Of a stretch of 64,000 nucleotides of DNA, positions 1 to 7,288 are shown piece after piece. Source of the DNA: Pseudomonas sp. NC02. Its GTDB lineage: Bacteria > Pseudomonadota > Gammaproteobacteria > Pseudomonadales > Pseudomonadaceae. The notes beneath the pieces were generated by a model. It saw only the letters and a list, made by a program, of their open reading frames with translations. It had not been told where the DNA came from and made no database searches. The translations under genes were made by a program, and so were the position numbers. Position 1 is the stretch's first letter, and every line of letters begins with the position of its first letter. Location of the stretch: NCBI RefSeq assembly GCF_002874965.1, contig NZ_CP025624.1, positions 4,216,001 through 4,280,000 of the forward strand, read 5' to 3'.

Positions 1-1
1 G

Positions 2-166
2 GCCGGGCATTTGAGCCTGGCGGATGTGGCACTTGCACCGTTTGTGCGGCAGTTTGCCCATGTGGATCGGGAGTGGTTTGCCCGGGCGCCCTATCCGCGG
101 TTGCAGGACTGGTTGCAACGCTTCCTGGAATCGCCGTTGTTCATCGCCGTGATGGCAAAAACCTGA
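2..166 (+). CDS. Glutathione S-transferase family protein, C-terminal fragment (cut by window edge)
   Basis: The last 54 codons of a gene that begins before the window, read in frame 2 and ending at TGA. The translation contains LSLADVALAPFVRQF followed by YPRLQDWLQRFLESPLF, which is the ending of the alpha-helical C-terminal domain of glutathione S-transferases (a conserved Asp in the SLADVAL helix, then the 'P-L-x-x-W' helix). GSTs conjugate glutathione to electrophiles or act as glutathione-dependent reductases in the cytoplasm; the subclass cannot be told without the N-terminal thioredoxin-fold half. A REP doublet follows 16 bases after the stop. Confidence 0.7.
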   Translation, partial: AGHLSLADVALAPFVRQFAHVDREWFARAPYPRLQDWLQRFLESPLFIAVMAKT

Positions 167-181
167 GACTGTCGCAGGACA

Positions 182-277
182 AAATGTGGGAGCGGGCTTG
201 CTCGCGAAGGCGGTGTATCAGTCAGCCCATGTATAGACTGACCCGGCGCTTTCGCGAGCAAGCCCGCTCCCACATTT
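182..277. repeat. REP doublet (REPIN), copy 1
   Basis: Two 27-base arms in inverted orientation (182-208 and 251-277) share the core gtgggagcgggcttgctc and flank about 42 variable bases. The same unit recurs at 7185, 13437 and 16996. It is a non-coding hairpin element of the kind mobilised by RAYT transposases in Pseudomonas; no RAYT gene is present in the window. Confidence 0.93.
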
Positions 278-297
278 GATCTTCATCAGCTTCAAGA

Positions 298-477
298 TCA
301 GTTCTGGATTTTGTGGTCCAGCGCTGCATAGAAGTTGGCGCTTTGTTGCAGGTATTTCTGGGTGTAGGCGCTGGTGCTGGTTTTTTTGCTGCTGATTTCA
401 ACACTGGCGCTGGCTGGCAACGCTACGGTGGCGGAAACAGCGGAAGCGGCGATGATCGAGAAAAGATTGAAGTTCAT
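298..477 (-). CDS. Small exported protein, 59 aa, unknown function
   Basis: A complete small reading frame from ATG to TGA. The first about 24 residues look like a Sec signal peptide: MNFNLFSIIAASAVSATVAL followed by an AxA site in PASASV. The mature part is short and polar, with Ser/Thr/Lys-rich SSKKTSTSAYTQKYLQQ and an aromatic NFYAALDH end. A weak ribosome site (AAGG) lies about 9 bases upstream. It stands alone between a REP doublet and the lactonase terminator. I do not recognise a family. The secretion signal and clean start and stop support a real gene, but it is short. Confidence 0.55.
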   Translation of the reverse strand: MNFNLFSIIAASAVSATVALPASASVEISSKKTSTSAYTQKYLQQSANFYAALDHKIQN

Positions 478-606
478 GTCGGTAACCCTTGTGTTCGGTT
501 GGCTTGGTGGCCTGTGTTGGCCTTGGAACCAAACTTACGCCCGAGGGGTTAGCCTTAGAAATTCATTGAAACACTAGCCGCTATTAATAGTATTAATACA
601 ACAAGT

Positions 607-629
607 CAGGCCCCGCACTGCGGGGCCTG
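607..629 (-). terminator. Hairpin terminator of the lactonase gene
   Basis: A perfect 10-bp stem (caggccccgc / gcggggcctg) with a 3-base loop starts 5 bases beyond the lactonase stop codon; the minus strand then reads ACTTGTTGT, a moderate T-rich tail. Confidence 0.75.
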
Positions 630-633
630 TGGC

Positions 634-1809
634 TTATTGCCGCACCAGGAACTTGAGGTCGCTGGGGGCATCAATCGCCAGTTTCTGCACGGTTTTGCCC
701 AAAAGACCGGTCTTGGGATCGCGCTCGACGACCACAATCTCGTTGCTCTTCTGGTTGGCGATCAGCAGGAACTTGCCGCTGGGGTCCAGGGCGAACTCCC
801 GGGGATGGTCGCCTTCCACCGATCGGCGCTGGATCTCTTTGAGCTGCGCAGTGGCCGGGTCGATGGCAAACACCAACATCTGGTTGGCGGTGCCACGGTT
901 GCTCACGTAGAGGAACTTGCCGTCGCTTGAGGTGTGCAGTGCAGCACCGGCCTTGTCGGACACCGGCTGGCCATCCGCGAAGTTGACCAGTTGCTTCTGG
1001 GTCAGCTTGCCATCGTTGTAGTCGAACACCGCCACTTGCGCGCTCATCTCGGTGGTCAGCCAGGCGTGCTTGCCGTCTGCGGTGAACAGCAGGTGCCGCG
1101 GGCCGCTGCCCGGTGGCAATTGCACAAACGCAGGGTCGGCCGGGGTCAGCGGCAGTTCATGGTTGGCCTTGGGGTCGTAGTGGTAGGCAAAGATCTTGTC
1201 CGCCCCCAGGTCCTGGACAAACACGTATTTGCCGTCCGGCGAAGACACCACCGAATGCACGTGGTTGGACGCCTGGCGCTCCGGGTTGACCCGGCTGGCC
1301 GGGTGCCCGCTCAACTGCACCGGCGGCGACAGCTTGCCTTCGGTGTCTAGCGGCAGCACCGCGAGGCTGCCGCCCGGATCTTCCAGCACCGAATAGTTGG
1401 CCACGAACAGGTAGCGCCCGTCACTGGCCAGGCTGGAATGGGTCGGCTCGTTGCCCAGGCTCTGCACCTGGTTGATCAGGGTCAGTTGATGGTTCTTCGG
1501 GTCGATGCTGTAGCTGCTGACGCGCCCCACCGGGTCTTTTTGGCCCGGGCCGTTTTCGTTGACCACAAACAGGTGCTTCTGGTCCTTGGACAGGGTCAGC
1601 CACGACGGGTTGGCCGCCTTGGCGGCGAGCACCGGCTGGCCGCTGAACTGCCCGGTACGGCTGTCGAACTGCAAACGGTAGATACCTTCGCTGGTGCCGG
1701 CGGTGTAGCTGCCAACGAGCAATTCATAGGTGTCCACCGGCGCGGCCTGGACCGACATCGCGCCTACGCTGCCGGCCATCAGCAGGGGCCAGAATTTACG
1801 CATCATCAT
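634..1809 (-). CDS. Exported lactonase-family seven-bladed beta-propeller protein (Pgl/YbhE-like)
   Basis: About 391 residues, the usual length for the 6-phosphogluconolactonase YbhE/3-carboxymuconate cyclase-like propeller family. It begins with a signal peptide (MRKFWPLLMAGSVGAMSVQA), so unlike cytosolic Pgl this copy should be periplasmic and its substrate is unlikely to be 6-phosphogluconolactone. Family features are the opening strand YELLVGSYTAGTSEGIY, repeated blades (PSWLTLSKDQKHLFVVNE, HVHSVVSSPDGKYVFVQDLG, GPRHLLFTADGKHAWLTTE) and the ending HPREFALDPSGKFLLIANQ. Several Met codons cluster at the start; I chose the ATG at 1809 because GAGG lies about 8 bases upstream. It overlaps the end of the upstream acidic-protein gene, so the two are probably co-transcribed. 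The true substrate is unknown. Confidence 0.85.
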   Translation of the reverse strand: MMMRKFWPLLMAGSVGAMSVQAAPVDTYELLVGSYTAGTSEGIYRLQFDSRTGQFSGQPVLAAKAANPSWLTLSKDQKHLFVVNENGPGQKDPVGRVSSYSIDPKNHQLTLINQVQSLGNEPTHSSLASDGRYLFVANYSVLEDPGGSLAVLPLDTEGKLSPPVQLSGHPASRVNPERQASNHVHSVVSSPDGKYVFVQDLGADKIFAYHYDPKANHELPLTPADPAFVQLPPGSGPRHLLFTADGKHAWLTTEMSAQVAVFDYNDGKLTQKQLVNFADGQPVSDKAGAALHTSSDGKFLYVSNRGTANQMLVFAIDPATAQLKEIQRRSVEGDHPREFALDPSGKFLLIANQKSNEIVVVERDPKTGLLGKTVQKLAIDAPSDLKFLVRQ

Positions 1810-2098
1810 CCGCTTCATCCTCGTCATTATTGTTGCCGGTGACGCCGCTCATGCAGACCAGGCGGTGTTCGCCCGAGTCACCGGTAAGGGTCCAGCTTTG
1901 CAGGGTTTGATCAAAGGTCGCCGCCTTGACTTGCTCCAGGGTGAAACTCCAGCGCTTCTCGGCGCGACCGTCCATGCAGATGATCAATAACGTCTGGTCA
2001 TCCAGGCTGAAATCGAAGCTGTGCAGGCCATCGATTTCGACCATCTGGCAGTCTTCAAAAGCGTCGGGCAAGGTAGCGGTGTCGGCAGTCATAACCAT
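1796..2098 (-). CDS. Small acidic conserved protein (DUF5629-like)
   Basis: About 100 residues with no signal peptide or membrane segment. Short strands (MVEIDGLHSFDFSLDDQTLLII, then WSFTLEQVKAATFDQ) end in a very acidic tail with NNNDEDEADDDA. It resembles, from memory, the Pseudomonas family DUF5629, whose function is unknown. Its 3' end overlaps the start of the exported lactonase, which suggests translational coupling. A TTG at 2101 could also start it; the ATGs at 2098 and 2092 are the likelier starts, none with a strong ribosome site. Confidence 0.7.
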   Translation of the reverse strand: MVMTADTATLPDAFEDCQMVEIDGLHSFDFSLDDQTLLIICMDGRAEKRWSFTLEQVKAATFDQTLQSWTLTGDSGEHRLVCMSGVTGNNNDEDEADDDA

Positions 2099-2164
2099 CA
2101 ATCATCAAGAGGAAAGACCTCATGATAGGTCAAATCGTTGCATCGGCCTAAGCCCGCGCAATGC

Positions 2165-2194
2165 AAAACGCCGTGGCACAGGCCACGGCGTTTT
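2165..2194. terminator. Bidirectional rho-independent terminator
   Basis: aaaacgccgtgg / ccacggcgtttt form a 12-bp stem with a 6-base loop and a run of A before and T after, so it can stop transcription from either side. It sits 17 bases past the stop of the RND exporter gene. Confidence 0.85.
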
Positions 2195-2210
2195 GGCAAA
2201 CAGCGTTGGA

Positions 2211-4586
2211 TCAGTGGGCGAACAACGAATTGCCCTTCTGCCCCGCCAGCTTCTCGGGCTTGATCAGGAAGCGTGCCAGCGCCGGCAGCAGCCACAACGC
2301 GCCGAACATGTTCCACAGCAGCATGAAGGTCAGCATCAGCCCCATGTCGGCCTGGAACTTGATGGCCGAGAAGATCCAGGTGCATACGCCGATTGCCAGG
2401 CACAGGCCGGTGAATAGCACGGCTTTACCGGTGGACTTGAGCGTCTGGTAATAGGCTTCCTGCAACGGCAGGCCGGCCCGCAGGAAACTCTCCAGGCGGC
2501 TGTAGATGTAGATGCCATAGTCCACGCCAATCCCCACCCCCAGCGCCACCACCGGCAAGGTCGCGACCTTGACGCCGATGCCCATGAACGCCATCAGCGC
2601 GTTGCCCAGCACCGAGGTCAGCACCAGCGGCAGCACGATGCACAGGGTCGCCGCCCACGAGCGGAAGGTGATCATGCACATGGTGGCCACGCACAGGTAC
2701 ACCAGGATCAGGATGGTCAGCTCGGACTCCTTGATCACCTCGTTGGTGGCCGCCTCGATCCCGGCGTTACCGGCGGCGAGGATGAATTCCAGGCCGTCCT
2801 TGTTGTTCTCTTTCGCGAAGTCCTGCACCGCATGCACCGCGCGGTCGAGGGTTTCGGCCTTGTGGTCGTTGAGGAACACCAGCACCGGCGCCAGCGAACA
2901 GTTGTTGTTATACAGGCCATCGGCACGGGCAATGGAGTTGTTCAGCACGTCCGGGTTGCGCGACAGGGTTTCCCATTTCAGGTTGCCCTCGTTCATGCCC
3001 TTGATCATCTGTTTGGACACGGTGACCAGCGAGATGGCCGACTGCACGCCTTCGGTGTTCTGCATCTTCCACATCAACTGGTCGATGGGCGCCATGGCTT
3101 CATACCGCGAGCAGCCTTCGGGCGGAGTCTTGACCATCACCACCAGCACGTCGGAGCTGGTGGAGTAGTTGTTGATGATGAAATTGTTGTCCTTGTTGTA
3201 GCGCGAGTCCGGGCGCAGCTCCGGCGCGCCCTGGTCGAGGTCACCGATCTTCAGGTTCTGGCTGTACCAGAGGCCGCCACCGAAGGCGATCAGCGCCAGG
3301 GCTATCGACACCGGCGCGACCTTGGGGCTGGCGAACTTAGACAGCAGGCGCCAGAACGGGTGTTCGCGGTGCGCATCCTTCTTGCTCTTGGCGATGGCGC
3401 GCTTGCTGATGCCGACATAGGAGATCGCCACCGGCAGCAGGATCAGGTTGGTGAACACGATGACCGCCACCCCCACCGAAGCACCGATTGCCAGCTCGCG
3501 GATCACGCCGATATCGATGATCAAGAGGGTGATAAAACCGACCGCATCGGCGAGGATCGCGATCATGCCCGGCAGGAACAGCTGGCGGAAGGTACGCCGG
3601 GCCGCGGTCAGGGCGTTGTCGGCATCACTGGATTGCAGGGCGATGCCGTTGATCTTCTGTACGCCGTGGGAAATACCGATGGCGAAGATCAGGAACGGCA
3701 CGAGCATCGAGTAGGGATCCAGCCCGAAACCCAGGGCATGCATCAGCCCGAGCTGCCAGATCACCGCCACCAGCGTGGTGCTCAACACCGCGACGGTACT
3801 GCGCAGGCAGTTGGTAAACCACAGCAGCAGCACCAGGGTGATGACGAAGGCGATACCGAAGAACATCACCACCATCACCAGGCCGTCGATCAGGTCGCCG
3901 ACCTTCTTGGCAAAACCGACAATGTGGATCTTGACGTTGGGGTTCTGCGCTTCGAACTTGTCGCGGATCTTGTCTTCGAGCTCATGGGAGAACTTGCGGT
4001 AGTCCAGGGCCAGCAGCTTGCCCTGGTCCTGTGGGTCCGGATAGGACTCCAGCAGCGGAATGTCGACGATGCTCGACTTGAAGTCGTTGGCCACCAACCG
4101 CCCGACCTGCCCGGACTTCAGCACGTTGTTGCGCAACTGGTCGAGGCTTTCCGGCGAGCCGTTGTAGCTCTGCGGGATCACTTCACCGCCGGCAAAGCCT
4201 TCTTCGGTAACTTCGGTCCAGCGCACGCTGGGGCTCCACAGGGACTTGAGGCCGGAGCGGTCGACGCCGGAGATGTAGAACACCTCGTCGTTGATCTGGC
4301 GCAGGGTCTCCATGTACTCCTTCGTGAAGATGTCACCGTCCTTGGCCTCCACCGAAATGCGCACCGTGTTGCCCAGGTTCGCCAGGTCATTGCGGTGCTC
4401 CATCATCCTCTCGATGAAGGGGTGCTGGAGGGGGATCATTTTTTCGAAGCTGGTGGACGGGCGAATCAACGTCGCCTGCCAGAACAGGAAAATACTCACC
4501 AGCAGGCAGATCGTGATGACTGCCGGGCGGTTATTGAAAATCAGGCGCTCGAGAAACGTGGCCTTGTCGTTGTGATGACTGCTCAT
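2211..4586 (-). CDS. RND/MMPL-family exporter, inner membrane
   Basis: A 791-residue polytopic protein of the MMPL/hopanoid-type RND branch rather than the AcrB branch (about 1,040 residues). One membrane segment near residues 20-38 is followed by a large periplasmic loop; then come a bundle of about five segments (VVMFFGIAFVITLVLLLWF onward), a second periplasmic loop and a second bundle (ILILVYLCVATMCMITF onward). The motif GVGIGVDYGIYIYSR in the second bundle carries the conserved acidic residue used for proton coupling in this superfamily. Substrates of relatives are lipids or hydrophobic molecules. The gene follows the exported YCF48 propeller gene by 15 bases and must be one operon with it. 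No adaptor or outer membrane channel gene adjoins. Confidence 0.88.
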   Translation of the reverse strand: MSSHHNDKATFLERLIFNNRPAVITICLLVSIFLFWQATLIRPSTSFEKMIPLQHPFIERMMEHRNDLANLGNTVRISVEAKDGDIFTKEYMETLRQINDEVFYISGVDRSGLKSLWSPSVRWTEVTEEGFAGGEVIPQSYNGSPESLDQLRNNVLKSGQVGRLVANDFKSSIVDIPLLESYPDPQDQGKLLALDYRKFSHELEDKIRDKFEAQNPNVKIHIVGFAKKVGDLIDGLVMVVMFFGIAFVITLVLLLWFTNCLRSTVAVLSTTLVAVIWQLGLMHALGFGLDPYSMLVPFLIFAIGISHGVQKINGIALQSSDADNALTAARRTFRQLFLPGMIAILADAVGFITLLIIDIGVIRELAIGASVGVAVIVFTNLILLPVAISYVGISKRAIAKSKKDAHREHPFWRLLSKFASPKVAPVSIALALIAFGGGLWYSQNLKIGDLDQGAPELRPDSRYNKDNNFIINNYSTSSDVLVVMVKTPPEGCSRYEAMAPIDQLMWKMQNTEGVQSAISLVTVSKQMIKGMNEGNLKWETLSRNPDVLNNSIARADGLYNNNCSLAPVLVFLNDHKAETLDRAVHAVQDFAKENNKDGLEFILAAGNAGIEAATNEVIKESELTILILVYLCVATMCMITFRSWAATLCIVLPLVLTSVLGNALMAFMGIGVKVATLPVVALGVGIGVDYGIYIYSRLESFLRAGLPLQEAYYQTLKSTGKAVLFTGLCLAIGVCTWIFSAIKFQADMGLMLTFMLLWNMFGALWLLPALARFLIKPEKLAGQKGNSLFAH

Positions 4587-4601
4587 GGTGTCCCCGCCTT
4601 C

Positions 4602-5657
4602 TTATTGTTTTGTCGGCTCGGCGCCGGTTGGACTGGCCACGCGAACGCCGCCCTGCCCCGCCAGAATCAAGTTGCCGTTGCCCGCCGCGGTGACCGCCGA
4701 CAGCGAAATGCGGTCCGGGCGATTGAATACGCTGAAGGTCAGGCCGTCGTCGTGGCTGACCACCACGCTGCCACCATTGCCCACTACCACGATGGAACCG
4801 TCGTCCAGCAGGGTCGCCCCCGACAAACCGAACTCCAGCGCGCCACGAGTGGCGTTCAGCTCCACCGGCTCCCAGGTGCTGCCAAAATCCGTGGAGCGGA
4901 ACAGGTTGCCACGCAGGCCGTAGGCCAACAGCGTCTGCGCCTGGGCGGTGCCGATCACGCCGAACAGCGAGCCCTCGTAGGGGCCTTCGAGTTTTTCCCA
5001 CGTTTGCCCCTCGTCATGGGAGCGGAACATGCTGCCCTGCTCACCGACGATAAACAGCCCGGCGTCTTTCACCTGGGCGATGGCGTTGAGGTGGTATTGG
5101 TCTTCGTTGTCGAGGCGGTCGCTGACGTCGTCCCAGGTCTTGCCCCCGTCGGTGGTTTCGATCAGCGCACCGTAGGCACCCACGGCAAAGCCGTTGCTGG
5201 CGTCCTTGAACCAGACGTCGAGCAGCGGTGCTTCGCGCTTGAGGTCCTGGAATTGTTGGGTCCAGGTCACGCCGCCGTCGGTGGTGGCGAGGATCTGTGC
5301 GTCATGGCCCACCGCCCAGCCGTGTTGGTCGTCGGCGAAAAACACGGCGGTCAGCAGTTGCCGGGTGGGGACTTTGGCTTGAGTCCAGGTGGCGCCCTGG
5401 TCGTCGGAATAGAGGATGTGCCCGCGATCACCGACCGCGACCAGGCGCTTGCCTGCGTGGACCACGTCGATCATCAGGCTTTTGGCGGCCTTGGGGGAGT
5501 CAATGGCGAACACCGCGGCGGCGGTGGTTTCTGTGGCGGCATGGGCCGGTGTCGACAACGCGACAACCCCCAGCAACGAGAGCGCTGTGGCCAGCAATGC
5601 GACCCTGCGCGTGGCCTTCGGGCGGAAAAACACCACACCCATGACAGGCTCACTCAT
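4602..5657 (-). CDS. Exported YCF48/BNR-repeat beta-propeller protein
   Basis: About 351 residues. The N-terminus has a signal sequence (RRVALLATALSLLGVVALS, cut after AHA). At least six Asp-box-like repeats mark propeller blades: SDDQGATWTQ, TTDGGVTWTQ, TTDGGKTWDD, SHDEGQTWEK, STDFGSTWEP and SHDDGLTFSV. The family is related to the photosystem II assembly factor Ycf48, but in pseudomonads it accompanies MMPL-type RND exporters, where a periplasmic partner role is plausible (inference). The ATG at 5657 is preferred over 5672 because GGGAGAAAGG lies just upstream of it. It is the first gene of the two-gene operon with the exporter at 2211. Confidence 0.85.
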   Translation of the reverse strand: MSEPVMGVVFFRPKATRRVALLATALSLLGVVALSTPAHAATETTAAAVFAIDSPKAAKSLMIDVVHAGKRLVAVGDRGHILYSDDQGATWTQAKVPTRQLLTAVFFADDQHGWAVGHDAQILATTDGGVTWTQQFQDLKREAPLLDVWFKDASNGFAVGAYGALIETTDGGKTWDDVSDRLDNEDQYHLNAIAQVKDAGLFIVGEQGSMFRSHDEGQTWEKLEGPYEGSLFGVIGTAQAQTLLAYGLRGNLFRSTDFGSTWEPVELNATRGALEFGLSGATLLDDGSIVVVGNGGSVVVSHDDGLTFSVFNRPDRISLSAVTAAGNGNLILAGQGGVRVASPTGAEPTKQ

Positions 5658-5878
5658 AGACCTTTCTCCCATTTATTATTGTTAGGTCGTCTTGCCGTGG
5701 GGAGCCCTGAAACCTGCAATCTAGAGCGCCTTGGGCAAGCTGGGCCATCCTAGCGGGCTTTGGAATCGTCTGACAATCGGCGCTACGTTATGTTTTGTTA
5801 ACTGGAGGGGTTTGGGTCGGTGCTGAATGTAGTGCTATCAGCGGCGGTGATCCGTGGAGGGGGGCTGTTGGGGTGAGG

Positions 5879-5962
5879 GGGCTTGCTTCCGCTGGAGTGC
5901 GCAGCGCTCCTACGCTTTTTGGGGCCGCTGCGCAGCCCAGCGGGAGCAAGCTCCCTCGCCAC
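5879..5962. repeat. Palindromic intergenic repeat, second family
   Basis: gggcttgcttccgctg near the left end pairs with cagcgggagcaagctcc on the right, enclosing nested inverted pieces (gcgcagcg / cgctgcgc). The arm chemistry resembles pseudomonad REP elements but differs in sequence from the four doublets elsewhere in the window. Confidence 0.7.
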
Positions 5963-6014
5963 GGGATGAATGGAGAGCCCTGGAATGAATTTTTATTCTA
6001 TGTGTTGAGTTTTG

Positions 6015-6028
6015 GGAATATTTATTCC
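6015..6028 (+). promoter_or_regulatory. Candidate operator GGAATATTTATTCC (GGAA-N6-TTCC)
   Basis: A hyphenated palindrome (GGAATA-TT-TATTCC) lies 43 bases before the dehydrogenase start codon. A related half-matching sequence (GGAATGAATTTTTATTCT) lies just upstream near 5980. GGAA-N6-TTCC is the site type known for IolR, an RpiR-family sugar regulator in rhizobia. No RpiR gene is in the window, so the assignment is by motif only. Confidence 0.4.
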
Positions 6029-6070
6029 ATAAATAGGCTTCTCAATACAATAATTCGAAGGAACCCGGCT

Positions 6071-7186
6071 ATGCGCGAACTCGGAATCGGCCTGATTGGT
6101 ACAGGCTTTATGGGGCGTGCCCACGCCTTGGCGTTCAATAACGCGCGGGCGGTGTTCGAGCTGCCGGTGAAGCTCACGCTGGCCGCCCTGGCCGATGCCG
6201 ATACCGAGCGCGCAATACGCTGCGCCAATGACTGGGGGTTTGCCCAGGCCCATGGCGACTGGCAGCAGTTGATTGACGATCCCAAGGTGGATGTTGTCGC
6301 CATCACTACTCCCAACCATTTGCACTACCCCATGGCCATGGCTGCACTGGCGGCAGGCAAGGCGGTGTATTGCGAGAAGCCGCTGGCGGTGAGCCTGGAG
6401 CAGGCGGCCGCGATGCGTGATGCGGCGAGCAAGGCCGGGGTGGTGACGCGGGTGGGTTACAACTATCAGCACAACCCGATGATTGGTTTGGCCCGGCAGT
6501 TGATCGCCCGCGGTGAGTTGGGGGAGATCATCAGTTTTCAGGGGGAGTTCAGCGAGGATTTCATGGCGGATTCGGCGTCGCCGTGGTCGTGGCGCTGTGA
6601 GGTGGGACATGCCGGCGGTGCGTTGGCGGATCTGGGCAGCCATTTACTGTCCATGGCGCGCTATTTGGTGGGGGATGTGGTGAGTGTGTGTGCCGATACG
6701 CAAACGGTGCACGGGCAGCGGCCTGCCACCGCCGGAAGTGAGACGCTGCGGGAGATTGCGGTGGATGACCAGGTGCATGCGTTGTTGCGGTTTGCCAATG
6801 GGGCACGGGGGACGGTGAGCAGTAGCTGGCTGAAGCATGGGTATAAGAATCACCTGAGCTTTGAGATCAGTGGCACGCGGGGCACGTTGTTGTTTGATCA
6901 GGAACGGTTGAATGAATTGCAGCTGTTTCGGGTTGGGCAGGAGGGATTTCAGCGGGTGTTGGCGGGGCCTTCGTTGCCAGGGTATGCGGCGTTCAGTCCG
7001 GCGCCGGGGCATCAGTTGGGGTACAACGAGTTGAAGACGCTGGAGGTGCATGAGTTGGTGATGGCGTTGGCCGGCAAGGGCAGTGACGGGACGGATTTCG
7101 CGGCGGCTTGGGAGGTTGAGCGGTTGGCCACGGCGATTCGGGTGGCGGCCAAGGAGGAGCGGTGGGTCAGGCTGAATGAGGTCTAA
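6071..7186 (+). CDS. Gfo/Idh/MocA family NAD(P)-dependent sugar oxidoreductase
   Basis: 371 residues, typical for the family. The N-terminal Rossmann domain opens with GIGLIGTGFMGRAHA; the hallmark EKP motif is present in AVYCEKPLAVS (the Lys is catalytic in the family). The C-terminal alpha/beta domain includes DLGSHLLSMARYLVGD, carrying the conserved Asp-x-x-x-His. The family oxidises hydroxyls of sugars, inositols or sugar acids. The ATG at 6071 has AAGGA 10 bases upstream and starts exactly at the Rossmann strand. It is monocistronic here: a REP doublet begins on its stop codon. The nearby GGAA-N6-TTCC box hints at control by an RpiR-type sugar regulator. Confidence 0.88.
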   Translation: MRELGIGLIGTGFMGRAHALAFNNARAVFELPVKLTLAALADADTERAIRCANDWGFAQAHGDWQQLIDDPKVDVVAITTPNHLHYPMAMAALAAGKAVYCEKPLAVSLEQAAAMRDAASKAGVVTRVGYNYQHNPMIGLARQLIARGELGEIISFQGEFSEDFMADSASPWSWRCEVGHAGGALADLGSHLLSMARYLVGDVVSVCADTQTVHGQRPATAGSETLREIAVDDQVHALLRFANGARGTVSSSWLKHGYKNHLSFEISGTRGTLLFDQERLNELQLFRVGQEGFQRVLAGPSLPGYAAFSPAPGHQLGYNELKTLEVHELVMALAGKGSDGTDFAAAWEVERLATAIRVAAKEERWVRLNEV

Positions 7187-7280
7187 ATGTGGGAGCGGGC
7201 TTGCTCGCGAACGCGGTGGGTCAGCCACGGCATCTGGCGACTGACACACCGCTTTCGCGAGCAAGCCCGCTCCCACATTT
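7185..7280. repeat. REP doublet (REPIN), copy 2, overlapping a stop codon
   Basis: The arms gtgggagcgggcttgctc / gagcaagcccgctcccac are in inverted orientation around a variable middle. The left arm starts inside the TAA of the Gfo/Idh gene and the element ends 8 bases before the stop of cusA, so it fills nearly the whole gap between two convergent genes. Confidence 0.93.
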
Positions 7281-7288
7281 GATTGTCG

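Larger units (their letters stand above)
5658..6070. other. Intergenic region between the YCF48 operon and the Gfo/Idh gene (413 bp)
   Basis: It holds the divergent promoters of the two flanking units, a palindromic repeat (5879-5962), and an AT-rich stretch from about 5980 to 6055 with a GGAA-N6-TTCC box. An upstream in-frame extension of the dehydrogenase frame back to 5795 runs through the repeat and has no family resemblance, so it is not treated as coding. Confidence 0.7.

Noticed and set aside
2832..5753. 973-aa plus-strand frame
   Set aside because: Antisense to the RND exporter and YCF48 genes. His/Gln/Arg-rich composition typical of reverse-frame reading in GC-rich DNA.
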